Shown: positions 11,272 to 30,600 of the stretch, in pieces
Numbering within the stretch: position 1 is the stretch's first letter
How the letters are laid out: every line of letters starts with the position of its first letter
Assembly (NCBI RefSeq): GCF_003255815.1
Contig: NC_037682.1
Coordinates: 18,173,588-18,237,587, forward strand
Direction of reading: 5' to 3'
DNA: 64,000 bases
From: Theropithecus gelada
Lineage: Eukaryota; Chordata; Mammalia; Primates; Cercopithecidae
Position numbers and translations under genes: made by a program
Notes under the pieces: model-generated
What the model was told of the DNA's origin: nothing
The model's input: only the letters and a program-made list of their open reading frames with translations
Database searches by the model: none

Positions 11272-11577
11272 GACAGCCAGGTGTAGTGGCTCACGCCTGT
11301 AATCCCAGCACTTTGGGAGGCGGAGGCGAGAGGATCATGAGGTCAGGAGATTGAGACCATCCTGGCCAACATGGTGAAAACCCATCTCTACTAAAAATAC
11401 AAAAATTAGCTGGGCGTGGGGGTGGGTGTCTGTAATCTCAGCTACTTGGGAGGCTGAGGCAGGAGAATTGCTTGAATCCAGGAGGCGGGGGTTGCAGTGA
11501 TCCAAGATTGCACCACTGCACTCCAGCCTGGGTGACAGAGCCAGACTCCATCTCAAAAAAAAAAAAAAAAAAAAAAG
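11272..11577 (+). repeat. Alu, plus orientation
   Basis: It ends in an A tail of about 22 bases. 11578-11811 is unassigned sequence up to the LTR. Confidence 0.9.
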
Positions 11578-11811
11578 CAGGCCAGGAACTTATACTTCAA
11601 AGTTGAAGAATAAATGAGGACCAGGATCACATATCAAGAGGGATAAGGTATCGGGGTGGGGGGATTCCATTAAACTGACTAGCAGGATTTTTGTGTAAAG
11701 GGGTTAGACAGGCTGATGACAGGGATGAACGATAGCCCACAAGGCCTAGTCAAAAAAAGAGGGCTCAGAGGAGCCTACCTGAAAGTTGGTTAAGGGGAGA
11801 ATGTCTGCATC

Positions 11812-12775
11812 TGTGGGGAAAAGAAAGAGAGATCAGCCTGTTACTGTGTCTATATAGAAAGAAGTAGACATAAGAGACTCCATTTTGTTCTGTATTTGAG
11901 ATGCTGTTAATCTGTGACCCTACCCCCAACCTTGTCCTTGCAAGAGACATGTGCTGTGGTGACTCAAGGTTTAATGGATTTTGGGCTGTGCAGGGTATGC
12001 TTTGTTAAACAAGCGCCTGAAGGCAGCTTGCTGGTTAAAAGTCATCACCATTCTCTTAATCTCAAGTACCCAGGGACACGTACACTGCCAAAGGTCGCAG
12101 GGACCTCTGCCTAGGAAAGCTAGGTATTGTCCAAGGTTTCTCCCCATGTGGTAGTCTGAAATATGGCCTCGTGGGAAGGGAAAGACCTGATCGTCCCCCA
12201 GCCTGACACCCATGAAGGGTCTGTGCTGAGGAGGACTAGTGTAAGAGGAAAGAATCCTCTTGGCAGTTGAGATAGAGTAAAGCATCTATCTCCTGCCCAT
12301 CCCTGGGCAATGGAACATCTCGGTGTAAAACCCGATTATATGTTCTGTTTACTGAGAAAGGAGAAAACCGCCTTAGGGCGAAAGGTGGGACTTGCTAGCG
12401 CAATGCTGTTCTTTATGCACTAAAAAGGTTTATGAAGATGCTTGCATATGCATATCAAGGCACAGCACTTTTCCTTAAACTTATTCATGTCACAGAGATC
12501 TTTATTCATATGTCTTACTGCTGACCTTCTCCCTACGATGATCCTATTATCCTGTCACTTCCCTTTTTCTAAGATAGTAAAGATAATGATCAATAAATAC
12601 TGAGGGAACTCAGAGACCGGTGCCGGCGTGGGTCCTCTGTATGCTGAGCGCCAGTCCCCTGGGCCCACTTTTTCTTTCTCTATACTTTGTCTCTGTGTCT
12701 CATTTCTTTTCTCAAGTCTCTCGTTCCACCTAATGAGAAAGTCCCACAGGCGTGGAGGGGCAGGCCACCCCTTCA
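11812..12775 (+). mobile_element. HML-2 (LTR5-like) solo LTR, near full length
   Basis: The 964-base LTR starts tgtggggaaa and ends caccccttca. It is flanked by gcatc (11807-11811) and gtatc (12776-12780), a 5 bp target duplication with one change. An AATAAA signal lies at 12592-12597, as expected for the R region of this LTR family. No internal retroviral sequence adjoins it, so it is a solo LTR. It points toward PSMC3, whose first codon is about 2 kb downstream, and could act as a promoter, an enhancer or a polyadenylation site. That role is inference only. Confidence 0.88.
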
Positions 12776-12949
12776 GTATCCCTCCTAGGCCCAGGCTGGA
12801 AGCTTTCTAAACATATTCCTATTTGTCAGGACCTCCAAAAGCAGGCCCCAGAATGGGACCCAACTGACCCAGGCGTGATGGGGCAGCACAGATCGGACAG
12901 TCTCCTTCCCCTCTGGGTTTCTTGGCTTCTGTCGGGCGACTCAAAGTGA

Positions 12950-13140
12950 GAATTTGGGGTCAGCCGTCCTAGTGCTGACAGTGACTCACTGAATGACCTC
13001 CAGCAAGTCACTTAACCTCTCTGAGCCTCCCTGTGCTTATTTAAAGTTGAGAATGGTAATTCAATCTGTCCACAAGGCAAGCTTGTTGAGAGAGTGGAAT
13101 AAAACACTGTTACTTGAGGAGACGCTTTGTCAGCCTGAGT
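12950..13140 (+). repeat. MIR element
   Basis: The segment 'gcaagtcacttaacctctct' followed by 'gagcctccctg' is the MIR core in sense orientation. Confidence 0.75.
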
Positions 13141-13216
13141 GAGCAGCTGTACATGTTGTTATTTAAAGAAAAAAAAAATCTGCTTTCAACCGTGTTCCAA
13201 AAAAAACTACTGCAAA

Positions 13217-13518
13217 GGCTAGGTGTAGTGGCTCATGCCTGTAATCCCAACACTTTGGGAAGCTGAGGCAGGAAGATCACTTACGCCCAGGAGTTTGAGA
13301 AACCCTGTCTCTACTGAACATGGTGAAACCCTGTCTCTACTGAAAATACAAAAATTAGCCGGGCATGGTGGTGGGCTCCTGTAATCCTAGCTACTTGGGA
13401 GGCTGAGGCAGGAGAATCCATTGAACCTGGGAGGTGGAGGTTGCGGTAAGCAGAGATGGCGCCACTGCGCTCCAGCCTGGGCAACAGAGCGAGACTCCAT
13501 CTCAAAAGACAAAAAACA
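13217..13518 (+). repeat. Alu with an internal short duplication
   Basis: Within the first arm, 'gaaaccctgtctctactga' occurs twice in succession around 13300-13345, and the usual 'accagcctgggcaacatgg' text is missing. Local duplication with deletion is likely. Confidence 0.85.
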
Positions 13519-13748
13519 AAGACAACGACTGCACAGATTTTCATCAAAGTTAAGAGGGTGTTCCTTTTAAAAGGGCTCTGGGGCTCACCTCAAAGGATAA
13601 AGAGAGATCATTAAAAATAGTCGAGACAAGGGTACAACGAATGAGTCTCCCATGATCCGGAGACCCGCTCTGCTCACTGAGATTACTAACCATGGGCAGA
13701 GAAAACAACAATTGCAGACACGAGTCATAAGTTTTTTTTGTTTTTTGT

Positions 13749-13751
13749 TTT

Positions 13752-13784
<33 letters not shown>

Positions 13785-14063
13785 AGACTGAGTCTGGCTC
13801 TGTCGCCCAGGCTGGAGTGCAGTGGCCGGATCTCAGCTCGCTGCAAGCTCCGCCTCCCGGGTTTACGCCATTCTCCTGCCTCAGCCTCCCGAGTACTGGG
13901 ACTACGGGCGCCCGCCACCACGCCCGACTAATTTTTTGTAGTTTTAGTAGAGACGGGGTTTCACAGTGTTAGCCAGGATGGTCTCGATCTCCTGACCTCA
14001 TGATCCGCCCGCCTACGCCCTCCCAAAGTGCTGGGATTACAGGCGTGAGTCACCGCGCCCGGC
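13749..14063 (-). repeat. AluY with Old World monkey-type variants
   Basis: A T tract of about 34 bases is followed by a low-divergence AluY carrying 'gtggccggatctcagctc'. I associate that variant with cercopithecoid AluY subfamilies. 14064-14384 is unique-looking sequence before the PSMC3 promoter. Confidence 0.8.
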
Positions 14064-14756
14064 CCTAGTCATAGTGTTTTTAATCGTAGAGGCTGATGGT
14101 CAATTGAGTTCTTCCCACGTGGACAATTCCGTGAAGCCTGCTCTGACGTTAGGAGCAGCAGCGATTTCTCTTTAAAGCTGGTTAATGATTCCCTGGGTGA
14201 CCAGCTTGTACTTAAATAATTGTAAAAATGCGGTCTGAGGTGGCTTGCCTTTTTGGCCCTTTGCACACGGCTGGCATATGTCGTTTATGAATTGGGAGGC
14301 AGTGTCATTGTGTAAATCCCCTTATTCCTAGCGGGGTCATGGTCTGAGTTTGAATGCGTCCCTCCGCAAGCATGTCACTGGCCAGATTAAAAACTACATT
14401 TCCCAAAGGCCCTCGCGGATCCCAGCCTTCTCCGTCTCTTTCCGGTTTTACACCTAGGCCCCGCCCCCAACGCGCGTGTCGGCCAATAGCGGCCCCACCT
14501 CTCGCGCCCGGCAAAAATAGCACGCGGGAGGGAACGTTTCACGGGCCGCGGGGGCGGGGCCTGTGGCCAGGGGTTGGTCTTTGGAATCGGAGAGGCAGAT
14601 TCGCTGCTTGGCAGCACGGCCGGAGCTGGTCCGGTCAGGAGTCGGGATTTGCGGGGAGAGGTTCTCCACTGGCCAAGAGAAGGCCTTAAGAAAGACGGTA
14701 TTAATCTCCCGTTGCGGCTCCCGCCTGGTCCCATCTTCGGCCCGCTCCTCCAGGAA

Positions 14757-21944
<7,188 letters not shown>

Positions 21945-21983
21945 GGCGCGCCGGCCAGCCCCGGTCTCACGGCTGAAGTGCGC

Positions 21984-21989
21984 AATAAA
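21984..21989 (+). terminator. PSMC3: PSMC3 polyadenylation signal AATAAA
   Basis: A canonical hexamer stands 39 bases after the TAG stop (21942-21944), with GT-rich text downstream. Cleavage near 22005 would give a 3'UTR of only about 60 bases. Confidence 0.88.
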
Positions 21990-22009
21990 AGATGGTTTAG
22001 GGTCCCTGC

Positions 22010-24235
22010 CGCTGCTTGTCTGCCTTCCCTGGGCTCTGGCTGGAGGAGTAGGGGCATGTGCAGGCGGCCCCTTCCTCAGGTGCTGCAGCCTGGAAACCCT
22101 GAGACAGCCGTGGGCCCCACACCACTGGTCAGGGTGAGGCTTTCTGGTGCCGTGTGTGGTGCTGCAGCTGCTGCCTGGGCCTTCATGCCCCTTCAGAGCC
22201 CTCTCTCCCTGAGCACCGCTCTGCTCTGAGCTTTCAGAGGCTCATGGGCCTGCAGTTCCTGCATAGAGGACCTAGATAGAAGCCACCCTTTCCCTTTTGG
22301 CATTTTGGTGTCTGGCACCAGTCCTTGCCTCCTGGTAAAGCCAGGCTTGGGTTTAGGCTTTCAGCCTCCTCCCTCCTTTCGTGGCCCTGTTTCTCCAGAC
22401 GCCCCCTTAGCTCTTTCTGTCCCTGTCTTTTGGCCAGAAACTGAGCCTGAACAGGATCCACTGGGAGCCCCTCTAGGACTGATCTGTCACGATGTGCTCC
22501 CCTCCCCCAGTTCGGCCGTCTCTTCACTCTAGCTGGCCCCTTGCCTTCCCTGGGTGGCCCTGCTTGGCTTCCCACTGACTCCTCAGCCCCCGCCTCAGGA
22601 GGCCAGCAGCACAGCCCCTGACGTGCTTCTGGTTCTGTCCCCTGCCCTGGACTCAGTCAACCCCAGTCCTGCATTCCTGTTCCTTCTTCTAACCAGACGG
22701 CATTTGCTCCTGACCATGACACCCAAGTTCCCCCACAGGGACCACACCCACTGTGCTTTGGCTTCCTCATCTCCAAAATGGGGCCCCCGGCCTCTCCCAG
22801 TGGGCCGTGATGCTCGCACACACTGTCTGCCATCCAGCAGGGCTTGGCACCCTGGCTGGCAGCCCTGAGCACCTGCATAGGTGAGGGGGGCAGCTGGCCA
22901 GGATGGCTGTGGTTCATTCCTTGGATCTGAGGCCAGGAGTCACTGGATCCTTGAGACAGTTATCCTACAGGATGTGTCGCAGCTAGGCGAAGCAAATACT
23001 ATCATTTTTAAATGTTTTGCTGTTAGAAATATTGAGAGCTAAGGACGTCACTGGGATTTCATGTCCACCTCTCCCACGCTCCATGACACCGCCCAGACTG
23101 CAGATCCCAGCCAGTGTACTATTGACAGTGGTCCTGGCTGGCCTGGGAGGGAAGAGGTGGACTGGGCACCCCCACCCACATTCTCTTGACAGGACTGGGG
23201 AAGCGGCGCCCTGTGCCTGGTGTTCTTATACTCCACACCTTCAGAAGAGAGGGTGTGTGGTTTTGAATAAGGGTCCCATATTATCTTTTCTTCTTTTTCT
23301 TATTTTTGAGACGGGGTCTTGCTCTATCACCCAGGCTGGAGTGCAGTGGCGTGATCTCAGCTCACTGCAGCCTCCGCCTCCCAGGTTCAAACAATTCTCC
23401 TGCCTCAGCTTCCTGAGTAGCTGGGATTACAGGCACCTGCCACTGCACCTGGCTAATTTTTGTATTTCAGTAGAGACGGGGGTTTCACCATATTGGCCAG
23501 GCTGGTCTCGAACTCCTGACCTTGTGATCTTTGGCTTCCCAAAGTTCTGTGATTACAGGCATGAGCCACCATACCCGGCCTCTCTTTTTTAAGCAAATGA
23601 GAGCCTAATTTGAGGCCAAACCTGGAGATGACTTTGTGGCTGGAGCTTCCTTCCCTGGTTACATTTTCAGTGAGGGGGAATGGGGGGCAGGTAGGGAAAA
23701 TGCTGTGGCTTGCAGTTCTATAAAATAAGGACAGCACCCTAACTGGGTGTGGTGGCTCACACCTGTAAGCCCAGCACTTTGGGAGGCTGAGGCAGGCAGA
23801 TCACAAGGTCAGGAGTTCAAGACCAGCCTGGCCAATATAGTGAAACCCCATCTCTACTAAAAATATATTTAAAAAATAGCCAGGTGTGGTGGCAGGTGCC
23901 TGTAATCCCAGCTACTTGGTAGGCTGAGGCAGGAGTCATTGTTTGAACCCGGGAGGTGGAGGTTGCAGTAAGCCGAGACCGTGCCACTGCACTCCAGCCT
24001 GGGTGACAAAGTGAGACTCTCAAAAGAAAGAAGGACAGCGTCCTGGAGTTGGTGGTGAGGGACTAAAATGGCACAGGGCCAGGCTGGTATAGGTGCTCCG
24101 TCTATTGGAATAAGCCAGGAAGACATGGAATGTTCAGAGACGCACTGCAGGGGTGACAGTTCAGAGACAGGCAACTGGCAGTGGCATTGAGGAAGGTCCT
24201 GCGTGGCCATGGAAGGCCGTGCAGAACCAAGGCAG
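22010..24235. other. Convergent gap between PSMC3 and SLC39A13
   Basis: No gene is recognised. 22010-23285 is GC-rich single-copy sequence with a weak MIR-like patch (about 22745-22870). A minus Alu (about 23290-23582) and a plus Alu (about 23736-24030) follow. The two genes end toward each other roughly 2.2 kb apart. Confidence 0.75.
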
Positions 24236-24239
24236 CCAG

Positions 24240-25379
24240 TGTGTGGATAATATTTATTTGTGTATCTATAGAACAAATATTTACAGATACAAACGGAATC
24301 ATAGCAAAGTTGCTATAAAACCACCCAGACCTCTCGATGGCCACTTCTGAAAACATCCATGGTCAAGGGCAGGGCCAGGCCTGGCTGTGGAGTGGGCCAG
24401 CTGAGTACCTGGGCGTCAGCCAAGGGAAATGCTTGGGGATTATGGCTTCAGCACTCTCCCGGAGCACATTCCTGAGCGCTGACAACTCGGAGCCCTCACC
24501 GCCCCCACCTACCCCAACCCTAGTGGGGAAGGAAAGGGGCCTGAGCTGGGGAGAGCAGCCTGGGCTCGCTCTGTGCCTGCTCCAGGAGTCCCTGGCCCCT
24601 GTGCTGGCAGGAGCGTCCCTGAGCTGGACCAGGAGGCCTCTCTGGCCTGCGGCTGCTCCCTGCCCAGCAGGCTGCTGTTTGGCAGCCGGAGGTGACATGA
24701 GCTGCTGGTGCTGCCAGGGTGTGTTGACCAGGAATGAGCTCCCAGGGCGGGCAGCCCTGAGGAAAGGGTCTTAGGAAGTGCCTCCCAGCTCACTGCTAGA
24801 AGCTGAGGGCTGTCAGTGCTGAGTGGGGCTGGGGTACACGAGCACCTGCCTCTCCTTTCTTTGGTTTAGAGGTGGGAAAGGAAGGGCCAGGAAAAGGGAG
24901 AGAAGCCGCCCCAGCCTTAGCCCCTAGGCCACCTGGGGACTGGCTGCGTGTGCAGAGGGGGCAGCAGGAGGTGGGCAGCTCCGGAGTTCCCTGCACCCTG
25001 GGATCCTTGGGCTGCTCTCACTCCCGGGGTCCCAGCAGGGCAAGGCCTCTGCTTGGGACCAGTGCTGCTGTTCCTCGCTGCTCACTCCGGGAGGTGCAAG
25101 ATGACAGGGTAGCAAGGAGAGGTAACCACAGCATGGCTGGGGACAGGCGTTACACTGGGCCCCGGACCCAGCACAGGGATCACAGTGTCGGTCTCGCACA
25201 CACGCCTCTGGCCACATGTGCACATCACACACATCCACGCACATCTCCCTCCTGTCTGGTGGGAGGCTCATTCTCTCTTGCAGGCACTCGCCCTCTCTGC
25301 CTCTCACATAGGCAGTCACAGAGTGAATCCGAGCATCTTATTGCTGCAGGGGGCAGGGGCGTCAGGGCATCAGGGAAGG
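24240..25379 (-). other. SLC39A13: SLC39A13 3' untranslated region (inferred)
   Basis: This is GC-rich, repeat-free sequence from the stop codon at 25382-25380 to the presumed AATAAA. The extent rests on that signal alone. Confidence 0.55.
24253..24258 (-). terminator. SLC39A13: Likely SLC39A13 polyadenylation signal
   Basis: TTTATT on + equals AATAAA on -, about 1.1 kb beyond the stop codon. It is the best-placed signal I found in the 3' flank. Confidence 0.6.
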
Positions 25380-28300
25380 TTAATCCACGAAGATCGAGAA
25401 CAGCACCATCACCACAATGCCCGCACAGAGCAGAAGCAGCTGCTGCAGGGAGCGCCTGTGGGGAGGGAACGGGGCTCATGGTGGAGGCATGGGCAGGGAG
25501 GAGCAGGCAGCGGCCAGGAGCCCCTCCCCCCTGAGCCTCTTAAGGGCCCTGTGAGTGGCAGTCCTCTTCCGCCAACAGGTCACTCACCACGGGTCCTCTT
25601 CTTCCAAGAGGTCAGGGAGCACGTTCACCAAGGCGATGTAGAGAAAGCCTCCAGAGGTGAAGGGCAGGACCCAGGCTGCCGTCTCCTCTGCAGCGGGAGA
25701 ACACCCGACTGGGCACCCAGGGCACCGCGTATTCTCCCTGCCTCCCGGGCCTGGGGACCAGCGGTGAGGCAGCCAAATCCTTTGGCTGGTGACCCTCTAC
25801 CGATGCCACCCGCCACCACCACCCAGCACGCCCGTACCTACTCCCTTGGGGGACTGGGTACAGATGGCAAAGCCGGCGCCCAGCAGGCCCCCCAGCGCTG
25901 TCGAGAGTTGCAGCTTGGCTGCGCTCCATCGGTCAAAGCCAGCCCGGAGCAGGATGGCAAAGTCGCCCACCTGAAGGGAGGTCCGGAGGTTCACCCTGCG
26001 CCCCAGCAGGGCCTGATACCCTGAGTGCTCAGGTACAATACACACACTGAGCCCTTCCCCACCCTGCCCCTGGGACTCTCATCCTGAGTATGGCAGAGAT
26101 GGCAGCTGCAGGCTGCTGGGGTGAGGAGCTCCAGCCCTCACAGCCCAGCCCCAGAGTGCCACACTGGGAAGGCCCACCCCCAAGCCCTCCTGAGCTCCAC
26201 ACTCATGCTGACCATGGGTACTGTGGGGGCCTGGGCCTCTGGGGGCTGCCCTACAAGCGCTCACCTCATGGGGGATCTCGTGCAGGAGGATGGCCATGGT
26301 TGTCAGGAGCCCGATCTGCAGGGAGGGGAGCCGTGGCTGCAGGGTCTGTGCTGAGGCCTGGGCACCCCACTTGCCCACTCATTCCACAGAGGTTTACTCT
26401 GCTCTGAGCTGGCCCTGGGTGGGCACTGTGTTGGCCACTGGAAATACAGCAGTGACTAAAGGGGACAAGGAACCTGCCTTCACGAAGCTAGCGGTCTAGA
26501 GGGGAGAGACAGGACTCACACACTCACAGGCGCTGGGAAGGAAAGGATGGACAGGGTGCCCGGGGGAGCAGGCCCAGGGACCAAATTTAGATGAGGAGGT
26601 CAGCAAAGGCCTGGTGGAGGAGTCCACGTAAGTCGAGGCCCCAAGGATGAGTCGTCAGCTGCTCAAAGCGTGGGCGGGAGAACATTCCAGGCAGGGGGAA
26701 CAGTGTGAGGTGGGAAGGAGCTCGGCCAGCTGCAGAGTAGGCCGCCCCTGGGCCAGAGGCCAGAGGGAGGAGGTGGAGGAAGAAGCATCTAGGAGCAGGC
26801 AGGGTCCACGCCTAGCAGCTTGACAGAGGCACCCAACAAGGAGTGCTAGGAACAGGAACAGACCAGGGGCTCAGGATCAGAACGGTAGCGGCCAGGACAG
26901 CAGCAGGGAGGATGGGGATGAGGGTCTTAGATGAGGGCGCTGGCAATGGAGGGGCAAGAAGCAGAGACTCCAGACACAGGCAGAGTCCACATGGCTGCCA
27001 CCAGAATCGCCAGAGCCCTACCAGCCCCAAGCCCCTCACCTTCTTGCTCACAAGGAAGCTGGCAGCCACAGCCAGCCCATGGGTGAAGTTGTCGATGGTG
27101 TTGGCCAGCAGGTTGAGGTAGCCGCTGACCTGGGAAGAAGGGAAGGCAGGAGGCAGGGCTGAGTGGGACTGGCCACTCAGGGCTGTACGGCTGCAGGGGC
27201 CCTGAGCAGGCCACTCACTTTGATGCTCCGGACCACGGCACCGAGGCCGGGCTCTGCGGCCGGCTGGGCCAGACAGTGGCCTCCATTGAGCGCAGCGGCA
27301 GCAGCAGTGGGGTCTTTGTTGGGGGCCTAGGGCCAGGAGAAGGAGGGAGAGGTGACATTAGATGCCCCCCACTCAGCCAGGGCAGACAGAAGGGGAGAGA
27401 GAGATGGAAAAAGAGAGACAGGGGGCCGGGCGCAGTGGCTCATGCCTGTAATCCAGCACTTTGAGAGCCCAAGGCAGATGGACCACCTGAGGTCAGGAGT
27501 TTGAGACCAGCCTGGCCAACATGGTGAAACCCCACCTCTACTAAAAATACAAAAATTAGCCGGGCGTGGTGGTGCGCGCCTGTAGTCCCAGCTACTCGGT
27601 AGGCTGAGGCAGAAGAATCGCTTGAACCTGGGAGGTGAAAGTTGCAGTGAGCCGAGATCATGCCACTGCACTCCAGCCTGGGTGACGGAGCAAGACTCTG
27701 TCTCAAAAAAATAATAATAATAATATTTGGGAGGCTGAGGTGGGTGGATCACGAGGTCAGGAGATCGAGCCATCCTGGAAAACATGGTGAAACCCTGTCT
27801 CTACTAAAAAGTTAGCTGGGCATGGCGGTGCGCGCCTGTAGTCCCAGCTCCTCGGGAGGCTGAGGCAGGAGAATCGCTTGAACCTGGAAGGCGGAGGTTG
27901 CAGTGAGCCGAGATTGCACCACTGGACTTCAGCCTGGGTGACAGAGCGAGACTCCGTCTCAAAAAAAAAAAAAAAAAAGACAGGAGCCCCTCTTTTTTCT
28001 AGCTAGAATTCTCTGCTACTCTATCAGCTGGGTGCCCCCAAACTCAACAAACCTTCCCCAACTGCTGTCACCATCAGGCTACCAGAACAAGCTACATCAG
28101 GGGCTAATGCTGTCACTCCCAAGGAAGGTGGCCCAGCCTCCCGCAGCTCCCAGGGGAGGGCCAGGAGACCCCTCTTTTCAGGGCTCAACTCAGAACCTGG
28201 GCCTCCAGGCCCCAGGCACCACCACAGAACAGAGGCTGATATATCCAGGCCTTTGGGTTTGGGGCCCACCTGGCTGGTCCTCTCCGCCTTGCTGTCCAGG

Positions 28301-30592
28301 AACATCTTCTCCAACGCCAGGAAGGTCAGGATGCCAGCAATGACCCATAGCCCCAGCTGCTGCTGCTGCTGCAGGCTCTGCCCCTCACCACCTGCAGGGG
28401 GCGGCAAGGCCAGGCCAAGCCAGGGCCATAGGAGGGGGCCATTTGGAATGGGATCTCATCCAGGGCACCAGGGCAGTGACAAGGGTGGGTCGGGCAGCTG
28501 GGGCCTAGAACTCCCACTAGGGCCAGGGCCCTGAGACCGGGATGATGACCCTCCCTCCCTCCCTCCCAGGCAAGCTCCTGCCAGATACCCAGAATCCCTC
28601 TCCTGGTCATCCTGGCCATCCCTGGGCGTGGGCACCAGGCCCCCACTCCTGGCACCGTCCTGCCCCTGGCCTGTGGCCTCACTCACCAGGGCCGGCGCTG
28701 CACGTGTAGGCCCAGGCTTCGGGCAGCAGGTGCAGAAACACATTGCCCAAGAGTCCCCCCAGGGCGAAGCTGAGCAGCTGCTTCAGGCGCCAGGCCCCAG
28801 CTACAAGGGAGAGATGTGGGATCTGGGGGCCGACCCGCTGGAGCTCCTGGCCTGACCTCCATCCCACTCCACTCACTGGGCTCTTCCTGGGCCTGCAGAA
28901 GGCTGGAGATGGGTGGCTGCTCTTCCTGGGCCCCCCACCTCACAGCAGAAACACCACACCCTGCCAAATGCCCATAGGGCCACCACCACATCATGGTGAA
29001 GAGCTGACAGGTCCCAGCTCCCAACCCACTAGCTGGTGACCTTGGCAGATGACTTTGGAGACTCAGTTTCTCCATCTGTAAATTGGGTCTTATGGGAATT
29101 ATTATTTTATCTTTTGTTTTGAGACAGAGTCTCACTCTGTTGCTCAGGCTGGAGTACAGTGGCGTGATCTTGGCTCACTGCAACCTCTGTTCAAGCGATT
29201 CTCCTGCCTCAGCCTCCTAAGTAGCTGGGATTACAGGTGTGTGCCACCACATCCGGCTAATTTTTATATTTTTGGTAGAGATGGTGTTTCACCATGTTGG
29301 CCAGGCTGGTCTCAAACTCCTGACCTCAGGTGATCTGCCCACCTCAGCCTCCCAAACTGCTGGGATTACAGTCGTGTGCCTTTTATGGGCTCTTATTAAA
29401 TGACAATATGTATAGCAAGTGCTCAATAAGTGGGAATTTTTCTCAGCTGCTGTCACTCTCAGAAAAGTGGCAGAGATTTGGGGACTTGCAGCATCCAGAG
29501 TTGGAAGTCGCCTGCCTGAAAGCCATGTCCAACCCTTTGGCTTGATAGAGAAACTGAGGCCTAGAGGACAGAGGCAGCTGAGTTTGGGGTGGGATCCCAG
29601 GGGAAACTGCTATTTCCTGGCTGGGTGACTTTGGGCTGGTCAAAGAACCTCTCTGTGCCTGTGCATCCCCACTTGTAAAATGGAACTAATAATCCAAGTG
29701 CTCCCTGCACTGACCTCGCAGGGCTGCTCTGAAGGGTGAGCACAGGCCTGACTGTCGCCCGAGCAGGGTCACAGCCGCCCTCAGCTCAGTGCCTGGCACA
29801 GAGCTGCTGCGTAACTATCTGGTAAGTGAATGATTCCTGAGCATCCAGCAGGCAGCACCAGCCTCTGGGATGCTTGTTTCTAACAGATTCCCAGGGCCCT
29901 GGTCCATCCCTCTTGGGTGGGGGATAGGCACATGCATTCTTAGCAGCTCCCTAGAGCTCTCCTGCGTGTTTTGTTACGTTATTTATAAACGGGCAGTACA
30001 TGCTCCTGGTACAAAAGGGTAGTCAGGGCAAAGCTCCCACCCGTGCCTACATCCCCATCTCCTGGACCCCCTCCCCAGGGGCAGGCCCTGCTACCAGGTG
30101 CTCATAGCTTCCTGGGGAAGCCAGAACCAGCCACCCCTGGCTAGATGACTCCTGAGAGTACCAAGGGGAGAAGTTCTATTCAATCCTCTCCCTCCATCTC
30201 AGACACTCTGTGACCCGGGGTCTCCTAAGAAGAGCAGCAGTGTGCTTCCCACATGCTGGCCGGCCCTGGGCGCCATTGGAGAGCCACCCACCTTCTGAGC
30301 GCAGCATGGTCCCCATCTCTAGGGGAATGACGAGCAACGGGAAGACCCCACTGAGCCCCACCATGAGGGAACCCAGGAGGGAGCAGATCCAGGTGTCCAG
30401 CCGCTCTCCGCTCAGCAGAGCCCCCCAGGACTCGCTTTCCTTGTTGTCCAGGCGGCAGGCCGTCGCAGTCCCCCGGCTCCGGAGGGCCGGCTGGGAACCC
30501 CCAGCCCTTCCCAAGAGCTCCAGGGCAAGGGCGGTGAGGAAGAGGAGCCTTGGGCCCGCCATGCCACAGCCAGGGCAGGGACATCCAGGCAT
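25380..30592 (-). CDS. SLC39A13: Zinc transporter ZIP13, nine coding exons
   Basis: ZIP13 is a SLC39 (LIV-1 type) zinc transporter of Golgi/ER-derived vesicles. Its loss in humans causes a spondylodysplastic Ehlers-Danlos syndrome. Coding exons on the minus strand, in transcript order: 30592-30292, 28800-28687, 28391-28270, 27326-27219, 27129-27040, 26315-26265, 25970-25838, 25708-25588 and 25455-25380 (TAA). They join in frame to 371 codons, the full length I recall for the long isoform. Features in order: a hydrophobic N-terminus or signal peptide (about 11-30), TM1 (about 68-90), TM2 (about 106-128), a short poly-Q (CAG run) before TM3 (about 151-170), and an Ala-rich loop. TM4 follows with the NTIDNFTHG motif (225-233), TM5 with the zinc-site HEIPHE (257-262), and TMs 6-8 up to the C-terminal LFSIFVD. 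Start chosen: MPGCPCPGCGMAG, with a second Met at codon 11 (30562). Exon 9 has a second acceptor that removes 7 residues. Confidence 0.97.
26440..26800. repeat. Old repeat in the SLC39A13 intron at 26316-27039
   Basis: 'gagaacattccaggcagg' and neighbouring text belong to the same unassigned old repeat family as 3557-4040. Confidence 0.4.
27426..27978 (+). repeat. Two plus Alus in an SLC39A13 intron
   Basis: A full Alu (about 27426-27723) ends in an (ATA)n-like tail. It is followed by a 5'-truncated Alu (about 27724-27978) starting at 'atttgggaggctgaggtgg'. Both are antisense to the gene. Confidence 0.9.
29100..29860. repeat. Minus Alu plus MIR in an SLC39A13 intron
   Basis: The Alu lies at about 29110-29385, and MIR-derived sequence in + orientation at about 29605-29855 ('ctgggtgactttgggctgg'). 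The rest of the intron (28801-30291) is unique-looking. Confidence 0.8.
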
Positions 30593-30600
30593 GCCACGTA

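Noticed and set aside
11812..12775. SVA element instead of a solo LTR
   Set aside because: SVA elements contain LTR5-derived sequence, but here there is no hexamer, Alu-like or VNTR part, and true TG/CA LTR ends with a 5 bp target duplication are present.
1..14384. 3' exons of RAPSN, expected next to PSMC3 in this gene order
   Set aside because: No RING-type C-terminal coding sequence or flanking splice sites were found. It probably lies just beyond the window edge.
25185..26024. A 279-codon plus-strand open frame
   Set aside because: It is antisense to three well-supported ZIP13 exons and runs straight through their introns.
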